From the NCBI GenBank assembly GCA_963762605.1, contig CAVXLJ010000026.1:10959-74958 (forward strand): a stretch of 64,000 nt of DNA, given 5' to 3'. The notes under the pieces are model-generated. The model saw only the letters and a program-made list of their open reading frames with translations, made no database searches and had not been told where the DNA came from. The stretch is from CAVSRC01 sp963762605. Lineage in GTDB: Bacteria > Pseudomonadota > Alphaproteobacteria > Rhizobiales > Kaistiaceae. Within the stretch, counting starts at the first letter, position 1. The number at the start of each line of letters is the position of its first letter. A program made the translations under genes and the position numbers. Below, piece by piece: positions 44,688 to 53,095 of this stretch.

Positions 44688-45781
44688 CGCAACCAGAAGG
44701 GGCTCGACAGGCGGATCGCCTGATCGGCGCTGTCGCGCGCCTTGGCCGTCGTATCGGGATGGGACGCATCGATCCCCGAGCGAAGCAGCAGGGAAAGCTT
44801 GCCGATCGACGCAGCGCTGACCACGAGGTCGGCATCGGCCGGATCGAGCGCCAGCGTGGCGATCGCATGTCCGGCAAACGGGGCGTCGCGGGGGTCACCG
44901 GCAGCGCCAGGCTTGGCGGCCTCGGAATTGATTGCCAGCACCAGCACGTTGCGAAGGACCGTCTCGGAGCGGGGGACGGTGGTTCCGACACCGCTTGCCG
45001 CGGTGGTCCGGGTCAGCACCACGTCGACGCGATCGTTCGGACTGACGAAGCCGCCCGAGGCGGACTCGGCCGATACGGCAACCGAGACGCCGCGCATGCC
45101 GCTGTCGAGCGTGTTGGACAGAAATCCTCCGCTGCCCTTTGCCAGCTTCGCCTTGCGGATAGGATCGCCAGGGAGAAAGCCGATGCGTGCCACAAGTCCG
45201 GACATGTCGGCCATCGCGTCGGGCGTCGCGGTCGCCGTGACATAGTCGGATTGCAGCGCCTTTGCCGGCCATGCGGCCCATGTCAGCGACCCCGGCGACA
45301 GGCGCTGGCCGACAGCGATCTCTTGGCTGGCGACCAGGATTCGCGTGGTTGCCGTCGACGCGGCCGCGGGAGCGACGGGCACCTGCGGGCGCCCGATCTG
45401 GCTCGCCATATAGGCGGCGATGCCGCCCGCGATCACGGCGAAGCCCAATACGAAAAGGCGCGATTTCTTGATGCGGAAGTTGCGCCGACCGCTGACGCGG
45501 CTGCCGCGGTCGGCAGCGACGGTCCAGCCGACATTGTCGCGCAGGCCGCCCGAGCCTCGGCGCTCACCCTGTCGGCGCTCGCTCTGTCGGCGCTCGGCTT
45601 CGCGAAATCCGACCGCGAGGGCCTCCGCGCCGACCTCCTCCACCCGTATGCGGGGGTGCCTGCGGCGTTCGATTCCGCCGGACGGGGCCTCCGCGGCTTC
45701 CGGCGTACCACCCGAACCTTGCGGATCGCTGCCGGAATCGGCGGCTGGCTCTTGGCGCGGCGACGGACTGCTCACGGACAT
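44684..45781 (-). CDS. cpaB: Flp pilus assembly protein CpaB with long basic N-terminal extension
   Basis: A 365-residue protein. A SAF-domain region (TTRILVASQEIAVGQRLSPGSL, then PGDPIRKAKL) and DRVDVVLTR match CpaB/RcpC. The membrane helix normally at the N-terminus is at about residues 110-128 here, preceded by a cytoplasmic stretch rich in Arg, Glu and Gly (ERRRHPRIRVEE, ERRQSERRQGERR). I chose the ATG at 45781; a TTG 15 codons upstream is possible. No cpaE, cpaF or tadBC genes follow in the window. Confidence 0.85.
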   Translation of the reverse strand: MSVSSPSPRQEPAADSGSDPQGSGGTPEAAEAPSGGIERRRHPRIRVEEVGAEALAVGFREAERRQSERRQGERRGSGGLRDNVGWTVAADRGSRVSGRRNFRIKKSRLFVLGFAVIAGGIAAYMASQIGRPQVPVAPAAASTATTRILVASQEIAVGQRLSPGSLTWAAWPAKALQSDYVTATATPDAMADMSGLVARIGFLPGDPIRKAKLAKGSGGFLSNTLDSGMRGVSVAVSAESASGGFVSPNDRVDVVLTRTTAASGVGTTVPRSETVLRNVLVLAINSEAAKPGAAGDPRDAPFAGHAIATLALDPADADLVVSAASIGKLSLLLRSGIDASHPDTTAKARDSADQAIRLSSPFWLR

Positions 45782-46054
45782 GGACCCTGTAGGATCCGCC
45801 CCAAAGGCAACGGCGGATTTCCGCAACCTACGGCGCAGGGCTTACCGCCCCGTTCATAAATCGGTAACAGCTTGATCGATCGCCTAAACGGCGTGTTTGC
45901 AATGATCGGCGGCGGACTTCAGCTGCGCCGCCGGCGTTGCGGCGGACCGCCGCGCGTTTGTCGTCGGGTGCCACCGATGGCAGAGCCCATCGGTCCTGAC
46001 GAGTCCCGCGGTACGGGTCGACGTGGCCCGGACACAGCGTCGAGCCGAGTGCAT

Positions 46055-46762
46055 CTACGCGCCGAGATAAGCCTGGCGGACGCGGTCGTCGTGGAGCAGC
46101 GCCTCGCCGGTGCCGGACAGCGCCACCCGGCCGTTCTCGATGACATAGGCGTGGGCCGCCAGCTTGAGAGAGGCAGCGACGTTCTGCTCGACCAGAACGC
46201 AGGTGATGCCGGACGCGTTGAGCTCGCCGATCGTCTTGAGCACGTTTTGTACGGCGAGCGGAGCCAGGCCGAGCGAGGGTTCGTCGAACATGATGAGATT
46301 GGGCGATCCCATCAGGCAGCGGCCGATGGCGAGCATCTGCTGCTCGCCGCCCGACAGCGTGCCGGCCGGCTGTCGGCGGCGCTCGGCCAGCCGCGGGAAC
46401 ATGGTCATGACGCGCTCGAGGTTGCGATGCCTCTCGCCGCGGGCGCGCGGCAGCATGGCGCCCATGGCGAGGTTCTCCGCCACCGACAGCGTCGGGAAGA
46501 CCTGGCGGCCCTCGGCCACCTGGCCGATGCCCAGATCGCAGACGCGGTGGCTCGGCCAGCCGGCGATGTCCTCGCCGCGATAGAGGATGCGTCCGCGCGC
46601 CGGGCGATAGATGCCGGCGATGGTGCGGATGAGCGAGGTCTTGCCGGCGCCGTTGGCGCCGACGATGGCGACGATGGTGCCTTCCTCGATTGTCAACGAC
46701 ACGCCGTCAAGCGCCTGGGCGTCGCCGTAGAAGAGGTCGAGGTCTTCGACATCGAGGATCAT
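46055..46762 (-). CDS. livF: Branched-chain-type ABC transporter ATPase LivF-like
   Basis: A 235-residue ATPase: Walker A GANGAGKT (about 35-42), signature LSGGEQQMLAIGR, Walker B NLIMFDEPSLGLAP and the LivF ending (SLKLAAHAYVIENGRVALSG). It is the last gene of a five-gene transport operon (binding protein, livH, livM, livG, livF) and overlaps livG by four bases. The transporter is next to hydroxycinnamate catabolic genes, so an aromatic acid is the likely cargo. Confidence 0.92.
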   Translation of the reverse strand: MILDVEDLDLFYGDAQALDGVSLTIEEGTIVAIVGANGAGKTSLIRTIAGIYRPARGRILYRGEDIAGWPSHRVCDLGIGQVAEGRQVFPTLSVAENLAMGAMLPRARGERHRNLERVMTMFPRLAERRRQPAGTLSGGEQQMLAIGRCLMGSPNLIMFDEPSLGLAPLAVQNVLKTIGELNASGITCVLVEQNVAASLKLAAHAYVIENGRVALSGTGEALLHDDRVRQAYLGA

Positions 46763-47487
46763 GCCGGCGCCTCCGCGCCGAGATAGGATTCAATCACGGC
46801 GGTCTCGCGCACGACGGTTTCCGGCGGCCCGTCGGCGATGCGCGCGCCGTGATGCAGAACGACGATGTGGGAGGCGAGCGCCATCACCGCGCGCATGACG
46901 TGCTCGATGAGGACGATGGTGAGGCCGGTGTCCTTGTTGAGCGCCTTCAGCACCGCGACCATGCGGTCGGTCTCGGTGGGCCTCAAACCCGCCATCACCT
47001 CGTCGAGCAGGAGGAGCTGGGGATCGGTGGCGAGCGCGCGGGCGACCTCGAGCCGCTTGCGGTCGGGCAGCGTCAGCGAGGAGGCGCGCTGATCGCGCTT
47101 GTTGTAGAGGTCGAGGCGACGGAGGAGGTCGTGGGACTTTTCGCGTGCCGCACTGACGCTGGAGTGATGCAGGAGTCCGCCGACGATGACGTTGTCCTCG
47201 ACGCTCAAGCCCGGGAACGGGCGGACGAGCTGAAACGTCCGCCCGATGCCGCGCCGGCAGACCTGGTCGGCGCGGAGCCCGTCGATACGCTGACCGGCGA
47301 AGGTGATCGAGCCGCCATCCGGCACGAAGACCCCGGCGATCATGTTGAAGAGCGTCGTCTTGCCGGCACCGTTCGGCCCGATCACGCCGCAGATCTCGCC
47401 AGCCTCGACATCCAGAGACACCTCGTCCACCGCCACCAGGCCGCGGAAGCGCTTGGTCACGTCGTCGAGGGAAAGCAGTGCGCTCAC
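46759..47487 (-). CDS. livG: Branched-chain-type ABC transporter ATPase LivG-like
   Basis: A 242-residue ATPase: Walker A GPNGAGKT, a LivG-type insertion (RRGIGRTFQLVRPFPGLSVEDN), signature region LTLPDRKRLEVARALA (the LSGGQ is altered to LTLPD, frequent in LivG), Walker B LLLLDEVMAGL. GTG start at 47487 overlaps the livM stop (GTGA). Confidence 0.92.
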   Translation of the reverse strand: MSALLSLDDVTKRFRGLVAVDEVSLDVEAGEICGVIGPNGAGKTTLFNMIAGVFVPDGGSITFAGQRIDGLRADQVCRRGIGRTFQLVRPFPGLSVEDNVIVGGLLHHSSVSAAREKSHDLLRRLDLYNKRDQRASSLTLPDRKRLEVARALATDPQLLLLDEVMAGLRPTETDRMVAVLKALNKDTGLTIVLIEHVMRAVMALASHIVVLHHGARIADGPPETVVRETAVIESYLGAEAPA

Positions 47488-48485
47488 CGGCCGCGCTCCG
47501 CGAGGCCGAGGCGGCGCGCCAGCCACGGCCAGACGCCGCCGGGCAGCGCGACGATGACGATGAACAGGCAGACGCCATAGAGCACCTGCCTGAAACCCGG
47601 TATGTCGATGCCGATGGCGCCCAGCGCCGCATTCAGGCTTTCGGCCAGGCCGGTAAGCAGGAAGGCGCCGACGATCGGCCCGAGCAGCGTGCCCAGTCCG
47701 CCGATGATCGGCCCGACGATGATCTCGATCGAGCGCGAGATGTTGAAGACCTGCTCGGGGAACAGGTTGTTGTAATAGAAGGCGTAGAAGACGCCGCCGA
47801 AGGCCGTCATGCCGGCCGAAATCACGACCGCGGCCATCTTGTAGGCGAAGGTGTTGATGCCGGCGGCGCGTGCCGCTTCCTCGTCCTCGCGGATCGCCAG
47901 CCAGTAATAGCCGATGCGGCTCTTGAGCAGCAGGCGGCAGACGACGAGCGCGGCAACGGCCGCCGCCAGCATCACGTAATAGAACATGATCGGCGCTCCG
48001 CGCAGCGACCAGAGGTCCAGGTGCTGTTGCGAAACGACCGGCAGGAAGAAGCCGCCGGAGCCGTTGACGATGCCCAAGTGATCGAAGCCGATGCGCGCGA
48101 ATTCGGCAAACGCGATGGTGAGGATCGCGAAATAGACGCCGGTGACGCCGAAGCGCAGCGCCAGGAAGCCGATCACCGCGCCGGCCAGCATGGTCACCGG
48201 AATGGAGGCCAGGAAGCCGAGCCACGGGCCGACGCCGTAATCCCTGAAGAGCAGGGCTGCGAGATAGCCGGCAAGCCCGACATAGAGGGCGTGGCCGAGC
48301 GAAAGCTGACCGGCGAAGCCCATCATCACGTTCCACGCCTGCCCGACATAGGCGAAATAGAAGACCAGGATGAGGACGGTCACCAGATAGTCGCTGGCAA
48401 ACCACGGGGTCGCGATCAGCACAGCCAATACCAGGGCGAGCAGGACCAGGCTGCGCGGCGACAGGCCCAGGCGCAAGCGCTCCAT
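47484..48485 (-). CDS. livM: Branched-chain-type ABC transporter permease LivM-like
   Basis: A 333-residue permease with about ten helices. Family motifs are AWNVMMGFAGQLSLGHALYVGLAGYL near the N-terminus and AAGINTFAYKMAAVVISAGMTAFGGVFYAFY in the middle. The chosen ATG is 4 bases from the end of livH and is far more natural than an upstream in-frame codon inside livH. Forms the channel with LivH. Confidence 0.92.
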   Translation of the reverse strand: MERLRLGLSPRSLVLLALVLAVLIATPWFASDYLVTVLILVFYFAYVGQAWNVMMGFAGQLSLGHALYVGLAGYLAALLFRDYGVGPWLGFLASIPVTMLAGAVIGFLALRFGVTGVYFAILTIAFAEFARIGFDHLGIVNGSGGFFLPVVSQQHLDLWSLRGAPIMFYYVMLAAAVAALVVCRLLLKSRIGYYWLAIREDEEAARAAGINTFAYKMAAVVISAGMTAFGGVFYAFYYNNLFPEQVFNISRSIEIIVGPIIGGLGTLLGPIVGAFLLTGLAESLNAALGAIGIDIPGFRQVLYGVCLFIVIVALPGGVWPWLARRLGLAERGR

Positions 48486-48489
48486 CGTC

Positions 48490-49359
48490 TCAGGCCTTTC
48501 TGCCGAGGATGCCCTGCGGGCGGAAAAGCAGCACCAGCACGAGGATGGCGAAGCCGAACATGCTCTTGGCCGAGGGCGTGAACATGAGGCCGGCCATCGC
48601 CTCGGTGAGGCCGATGAGGATGCCGCCGAGAAGCGCGCCCGGCATGGAGCCGAGGCCCCCGGTGATGACGATGATGAAGGCGAGCAGCGTATAGGAGGGT
48701 CCCAGCGCCGGCGATACATCGGTGAGCAGGACGAGCATGGTTCCGGCCGCACCGACGCACGCCGCGCCGAGGCCGAAGGTCAGCGCATAGTAATGCCGGA
48801 CATTGAGACCGACGACCAGCGCCCCGGTGTGATTGTCGGCACAGGCGCGGATGGCCGTGCCGATGCGCGTGAAGCGGAAGAAGGCGTAGAGCGCCGCCGC
48901 AACGACGATCGATACGACGGCGGCATAGAGCTTGGTGGCGTCGATGATCAGCGCGCCGATGGCGAAGCTGTCATAGGAATAGCCGGTCTGTACGCCACGG
49001 GCATCCGGCCCGAAGATGATCAAGAGCACATTCGTGATGATGATCGCGATGGCGATCATCAGGAGGAACTGCGAGGTTTCCGGCCGGGTGACGAAGGCGT
49101 TGATGACGTGTTGCTGCAGGAGATAGCCAAGCACGAAAAGCGTGGCGGCGATCGGCACCAGCATCAGCAGCGGGTCGAGGCCGAGCGTCGAGAACAGGGT
49201 GACGGCGATATACATGGCCACGGTCATCATCTCGCCATGCGCGAAATTGACGACGCGCACCACGCCGAAGATGACCGACAGGCCGAGCGCCATCAGCCCG
49301 TAGACCAGGCCGGTCAAGACGCCGCTGACGGCAACGTTGAGATAGACTTCCGCGGGCAC
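48490..49359 (-). CDS. livH: Branched-chain-type ABC transporter permease LivH-like
   Basis: A 289-residue permease with about eight helices and the LivH signatures GLMALGLSVIFGVVRVVNFAHGEMM near the start and VITGGLGSMPGALLGGILIGLTEAM near the end. It follows the binding-protein gene after a 71-base gap that contains a perfect hairpin. Confidence 0.92.
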   Translation of the reverse strand: MPAEVYLNVAVSGVLTGLVYGLMALGLSVIFGVVRVVNFAHGEMMTVAMYIAVTLFSTLGLDPLLMLVPIAATLFVLGYLLQQHVINAFVTRPETSQFLLMIAIAIIITNVLLIIFGPDARGVQTGYSYDSFAIGALIIDATKLYAAVVSIVVAAALYAFFRFTRIGTAIRACADNHTGALVVGLNVRHYYALTFGLGAACVGAAGTMLVLLTDVSPALGPSYTLLAFIIVITGGLGSMPGALLGGILIGLTEAMAGLMFTPSAKSMFGFAILVLVLLFRPQGILGRKA

Positions 49360-49381
49360 CCAGCCCCCTCCCGGGACAAGA

Positions 49382-49409
49382 GGCTCCGGCCGCAGGTGCG
49401 GCCGGAGCC
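49382..49409 (-). promoter_or_regulatory. Perfect 13-bp intercistronic hairpin after the binding-protein gene
   Basis: GGCTCCGGCCGCA, loop GG, TGCGGCCGGAGCC, between the substrate-binding-protein stop (49431) and livH start (49359). With no T-run after it, it is more likely an mRNA stabiliser or partial terminator that keeps binding-protein levels above permease levels. Confidence 0.65.
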
Positions 49410-49430
49410 CGGGTTCAATGCTCGAACGCC

Positions 49431-50687
49431 TTAGCGCTGATTATACGGCTTCATCGGCCATGCCGGCTTGGCATTCGCCGCTTCCTTGGGCGCGATGGTC
49501 ACCAGCTTGCCGCCGCGGTTCTGGATGGCGCCGTCCTTGACGCCGGCGTTCTGGCCCTTGGCGTCGAACTTGATGCCGGGGCCGATGCTGGCATTGTCGG
49601 TGATGTCGGTCGTGCGGATCGCCTCGACCAGCGCCTTCGGATCGGTCGAGCCGGCGCGCTTGTAGGCGTCGGCGGCGACCATCAGGGCCTCGAACGTGAA
49701 GATGTGGTTGGTATTCAAATTCACGCCCGGGTCGGCCTTGGCCAGCGCCGCTTCCAGAATCTTGCTCAGCTTCTTGTTGGGATCGTACCAGGGCACGAAG
49801 CTGATGGGTCCGTCGGAGTACTTGCCCAGCGTCTTCAGATACTGGTCCTCGTACCAGCCCGGCCCCATGCTGAGAACGGCCTCGGGGGTCCAGCGCTGCT
49901 TGATCAGCTCGCGGGTCATCAGCATGGCGTCGTTCAGGCGGCTGACGACCAGCAGGACGTCGGCCTTGGCGGCCTTGGCCTTGGCCACCTCGACCGAGAG
50001 GTCCTTGGTCGCCGGGTCGTAGGCAATCTCCTCGGCGATCTTGTAGGGCAGGGGGAACTTCGACGACACGATGCCGACACCCTTGGCCATGGCGGTGCCG
50101 AACGTATCGTTGACGTGCAGGAACACCGCCGTCTTCGGAGACGCGCCGGTCATGCCGAAGAGTTCCATCTGGTTGGCGAAAGCGTCGCCGAGGATCGTCG
50201 GCGCGGCGGGGAAGTTGCGGAAGACGAACTTGTAGCCCTGCTCGGTGATTTCGGGCGCTCCGGCGATGTTGATGACGAAGGGGATACCCTTCTGTTCGGC
50301 GACCTGGGCGATGGCCGCGCTCTCGCCGGAATCGAAGGCGCCGACGAGGAGCTGGGCGCCTTCGCCGATGAGCTGCTCGGCGCGCGAGCGCGCCGTGTCG
50401 ACGCTCGATTCGGTGTCGGCACTCATGATCTCGAGTGCGGGATAGCCGAGATCCTTGAGGATCGGTCCGGCGATGTCGACGCCGCGCTGGCAATCCTGGC
50501 CGATGCCGGCCATGTAGCCGGAACGCGGCAGGATGACGCCGACCTTGAGCGGACCGCCGGCGGCGCGGGCGATCGAAAACGGTGCTGTTCCGGCGACCAG
50601 GCCAAGGGCACCAACCCCCGCGGCAAAGGTGCGGCGGGTCATGTTCGGACCGGCATTGCCGGTCCATGACTGCGACTTGCGGCTCAT
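49431..50687 (-). CDS. ABC transporter substrate-binding protein (branched-chain family)
   Basis: A 418-residue periplasmic binding protein (type I fold). A twin-arginine leader (MTRRTFAAGVGALGLVAG, about 16-33) leads to the mature start AAGGPLKVGVILPRSGYMAGIGQ, and SADTESSVDTARSRAEQLI is family-typical. The ATG at 50687 has GGGAGGG upstream. First gene of the transport operon, directly following the amidohydrolase gene. Relatives next to such genes bind aromatic acids; the ligand here is inferred from context. Confidence 0.88.
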   Translation of the reverse strand: MSRKSQSWTGNAGPNMTRRTFAAGVGALGLVAGTAPFSIARAAGGPLKVGVILPRSGYMAGIGQDCQRGVDIAGPILKDLGYPALEIMSADTESSVDTARSRAEQLIGEGAQLLVGAFDSGESAAIAQVAEQKGIPFVINIAGAPEITEQGYKFVFRNFPAAPTILGDAFANQMELFGMTGASPKTAVFLHVNDTFGTAMAKGVGIVSSKFPLPYKIAEEIAYDPATKDLSVEVAKAKAAKADVLLVVSRLNDAMLMTRELIKQRWTPEAVLSMGPGWYEDQYLKTLGKYSDGPISFVPWYDPNKKLSKILEAALAKADPGVNLNTNHIFTFEALMVAADAYKRAGSTDPKALVEAIRTTDITDNASIGPGIKFDAKGQNAGVKDGAIQNRGGKLVTIAPKEAANAKPAWPMKPYNQR

Positions 50688-50704
50688 CTCATTTCCCTCC
50701 CTTT

Positions 50705-51577
50705 TCAAAGCCTCAGCAGGCTTCTTGCATTGTCTTTCAAGATCAACGGCCGGACATCGGGCTTGATGTCCAAACTCGCGAAATCCTCCAGCCAGCGATC
50801 GGGCGCGATCACCGGCCAATCGGAACCGAACAGCACTTTATGCTTGAGGATCGAATTGGCGTATTTCACCAGGATCGGCGGAAAGTATTTCGGCGACCAG
50901 CCGGAGAGGTCGATGTAGACGTTGGGCTTGTGCTGGGCGACGGCGAGTGCTTCCTCCTGCCAGGGGAAGGACGGGTGCGCCAGGATGATCGGCATGTCCG
51001 GAAAATCGGCCGCCACGTCATCCAGATAGATTGGGTTCGAATATTTCAGACGCATGCCCATGCCGCCCGGCATGCCGGAGCCGACGCCGGTCTGGCCGGT
51101 GTGGAAGAGCGCCGGCACGCCGGCTTCGGCTATCGCCTCGTAAAGGGCATAGGCGCTGCGGTCGTTGGGGTAGAAGCCCTGCATGGTGGGGTGGAACTTG
51201 AAGCCGCGGATGCCGAACTCGGCGACAAGCCGCCGCGCCTCGCGAACGCCGGCCTTGCCCTTGGCCGGGTCGATCGAGGCGAACGGAATCATGATGTCGG
51301 AGAACTGGCTGGCGAGCTCGGCCAGCTCCTCGTTGGCGTAGCGGCGAAAGCCGGTCTCGCGCTCGGCATCGACGGGGAAGATGACGCAGGCGATCTTGCG
51401 CTCGCGATAATAGGCGGCGGTCTCCGGCACGGTTGGCGGATGCGGATGGGGCGACTTGAAATAGGCGCTCATCGCCGCCTGGAAATCGTCGTAGCCGTCG
51501 TCCGGGTGGGTGCCGCAGGGCTCCTCGGCATGGGTGTGGACGTCGATGGCGACGATCTCGTCGAAGTTGATGCTCAT
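50705..51577 (-). CDS. Amidohydrolase-family enzyme, likely 4-hydroxyphenyl-beta-ketoacyl-CoA hydrolase
   Basis: A 290-residue amidohydrolase-2 protein with metal-binding HTH (14-16), GFKFHPTMQGF, ALFHTGQTG, LAHPSFPWQ and FGSDWP. In Agrobacterium, an amidohydrolase of this type encoded with feruloyl-CoA synthase, enoyl-CoA hydratase and an SDR cleaves the aromatic beta-ketoacyl-CoA. The same set surrounds this gene, so that role is inferred. It overlaps the marR-type gene by 4 bases. Confidence 0.8.
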   Translation of the reverse strand: MSINFDEIVAIDVHTHAEEPCGTHPDDGYDDFQAAMSAYFKSPHPHPPTVPETAAYYRERKIACVIFPVDAERETGFRRYANEELAELASQFSDIMIPFASIDPAKGKAGVREARRLVAEFGIRGFKFHPTMQGFYPNDRSAYALYEAIAEAGVPALFHTGQTGVGSGMPGGMGMRLKYSNPIYLDDVAADFPDMPIILAHPSFPWQEEALAVAQHKPNVYIDLSGWSPKYFPPILVKYANSILKHKVLFGSDWPVIAPDRWLEDFASLDIKPDVRPLILKDNARSLLRL

Positions 51578-52077
51578 CGCGCCCTCGCCGGTTGCGCCAG
51601 CTTGGCCAGAAGGCGGAGCAGGGTGTCGCGCTCGCGCGCGGTCAATGCGGTGGTCGCCGCCTGATCGCTGACGGTCAATTGCGGGATGGTCTCATCGACC
51701 GCCACGCGGCCCTTCTCGGTCAGGTGCAACTCGACGGCACGGCGGTCGCTCGCCGGCACCCGCCGCTCGATCAGGCCCTGATCTTCGAACAGGCGGATGA
51801 TCTTGGCCATGTTCGACCATTTGATCCGCAGCGCATCGGCGAGCACGCCCTGGCGCACGCCCGGATTGCGACCGATGGCGACCAGAATGCCGATCTGGCC
51901 GGGCGTGATGCCGCGCGCGCCGAAATCGCGGAAGAAGGATTCGAAGAGGTGGAGCTGGGCCAGGCGCAGCATGAAGCCGGCAAGCCCGGTCAGCGGGCCG
52001 AATTCGACGTCACCGGACGTCGCGGCGGCCTCGCCGGAGGCGCCCGCGGGCAGGGCGATGTTGTCGTAGCGCGTCAC
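51574..52077 (-). CDS. MarR family regulator, probable hydroxycinnamate repressor
   Basis: A 167-residue winged-helix regulator. ITPGQIGILVAIGRNPGVRQ, LADALRIKWSNMAKIIRLFEDQGLI (recognition helix) and the wing ERRVPASDRRAVELHLTEKG are clear. MarR-type repressors (HcaR, CouR) that respond to hydroxycinnamoyl-CoA control similar clusters. It lies in the catabolic operon between the amidohydrolase and crotonase genes; a dyad in the divergent promoter region upstream is a candidate target. Confidence 0.87.
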   Translation of the reverse strand: MTRYDNIALPAGASGEAAATSGDVEFGPLTGLAGFMLRLAQLHLFESFFRDFGARGITPGQIGILVAIGRNPGVRQGVLADALRIKWSNMAKIIRLFEDQGLIERRVPASDRRAVELHLTEKGRVAVDETIPQLTVSDQAATTALTARERDTLLRLLAKLAQPARAR

Positions 52078-52084
52078 CGGGCGC

Positions 52085-52867
52085 TCACCTCTCGCGCGGT
52101 GCGGCGACCTTCGCCGCGCGCTTGTCGAGAAAGGCCTTCAGGCGTTCGTTTGCCTCGGGGCTCGTCTGGGTGAAGGAGGCAATCAGCGACTCGACAAACA
52201 GGCCGTCGTCCTGGGCCATGTCCTGGATGCGCGGCAGCGCGTTGATGATGGCGTAGTTGGATAGGGCCGCATTGCCGGCCGCCACCTGGGCCAGCGCCTT
52301 CGCCTTGGCGAGCGCAGAGCCGGCTTCCACCACATATTGCACCAGATTGCAGCGTTCGCCGTCTTGAGCGTCGAGCACCCTGCCGGTCAGCATCAGATCG
52401 GTCATGCGCGCCACGCTCATCAGGCGCGCCACCCTCACCGAGCCGCTGCCGCCGACGAAGATGCCACGCTGGCCTTCCGGCAGGGCGAAGAAGGCGGTCG
52501 TATCGGCGACGCGGATATGGGCCGAGGCGGCGAGTTCCAGTCCACCGCCAACGACTGCGCCGGTGAGCGCCGCGACAAAGGGAATGGTGCCGCGCTGGAT
52601 GTGGTCGAAGACCGCATGCCAGCGGCGCGAGCCGTGAATGCCTTCGATCGGCGTCTTGGTGATGTGCTCTGCGAGGTCGAGCCCGGAACAGAAATGCGCG
52701 CCGACGCCGTGGATGACGCCGGCCTTGGCCTCACGCGAAGCACGCTTGACCGCCTCGGCCAGAGCTTCGACCATCGCGTCCGAAATGGCGTTGCGCTTCT
52801 CCGGCCGGTTGAGGCCGATGAGCGCGATCTCGCCCTCCAGGGCATAGGTGACAAGCGGCTTGGTCAT
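52085..52867 (-). CDS. Enoyl-CoA hydratase/crotonase, likely feruloyl-CoA hydratase
   Basis: A 260-residue crotonase. The oxyanion-hole segments are GAHFCSGLDLAEH and GAVVGGGLELAASAHIRVAD, and a substrate loop FALPEGQRGIFVGGSGSVRVARL follows. In this cluster it would hydrate feruloyl- or p-coumaroyl-CoA. ATG at 52867; a TTG one codon upstream is also possible. It is divergent from the CoA ligase gene, sharing a 228-base promoter region. Confidence 0.87.
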   Translation of the reverse strand: MTKPLVTYALEGEIALIGLNRPEKRNAISDAMVEALAEAVKRASREAKAGVIHGVGAHFCSGLDLAEHITKTPIEGIHGSRRWHAVFDHIQRGTIPFVAALTGAVVGGGLELAASAHIRVADTTAFFALPEGQRGIFVGGSGSVRVARLMSVARMTDLMLTGRVLDAQDGERCNLVQYVVEAGSALAKAKALAQVAAGNAALSNYAIINALPRIQDMAQDDGLFVESLIASFTQTSPEANERLKAFLDKRAAKVAAPRER

Positions 52868-52961
52868 CAAAGGCCCGGCTACCTCCCATGACCGCTTTTT
52901 GGCCCATTTCCTGGGTTTCTGCGGCGATCGGGCCGGCTGCAGGGCACAGGCGCGCCGGCCA

Positions 52962-52985
52962 ATTTAGTTTCCTAGTGGACGAAAT
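52962..52985. promoter_or_regulatory. 24-base dyad in the divergent crotonase/CoA-ligase promoter
   Basis: ATTT and AAAT at the ends, GT and AC inside and CTAG in the centre are placed symmetrically around 52973.5, with 8 of 12 base pairs matching. It lies in an AT-rich patch about 95 bases before the crotonase start and 111 before the ligase start. Size and composition fit a MarR-dimer operator. Confidence 0.45.
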
Positions 52986-53095
52986 ACCGGGTCCCGTGTC
53001 AAGATGAAACCACCGAGCGGCGTTGCCGGCAGGCTGGAGGGAGGCCGGCCCGGACAGGAAGCCCGCCCGCCCGGCCGCGTGGGAGGACACGCCTT

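Noticed and set aside
46055..50687. True branched-chain amino acid transporter
   Set aside because: Family similarity alone would suggest this, but linkage with feruloyl-CoA synthase and partner genes makes an aromatic acid the better guess; not proven.
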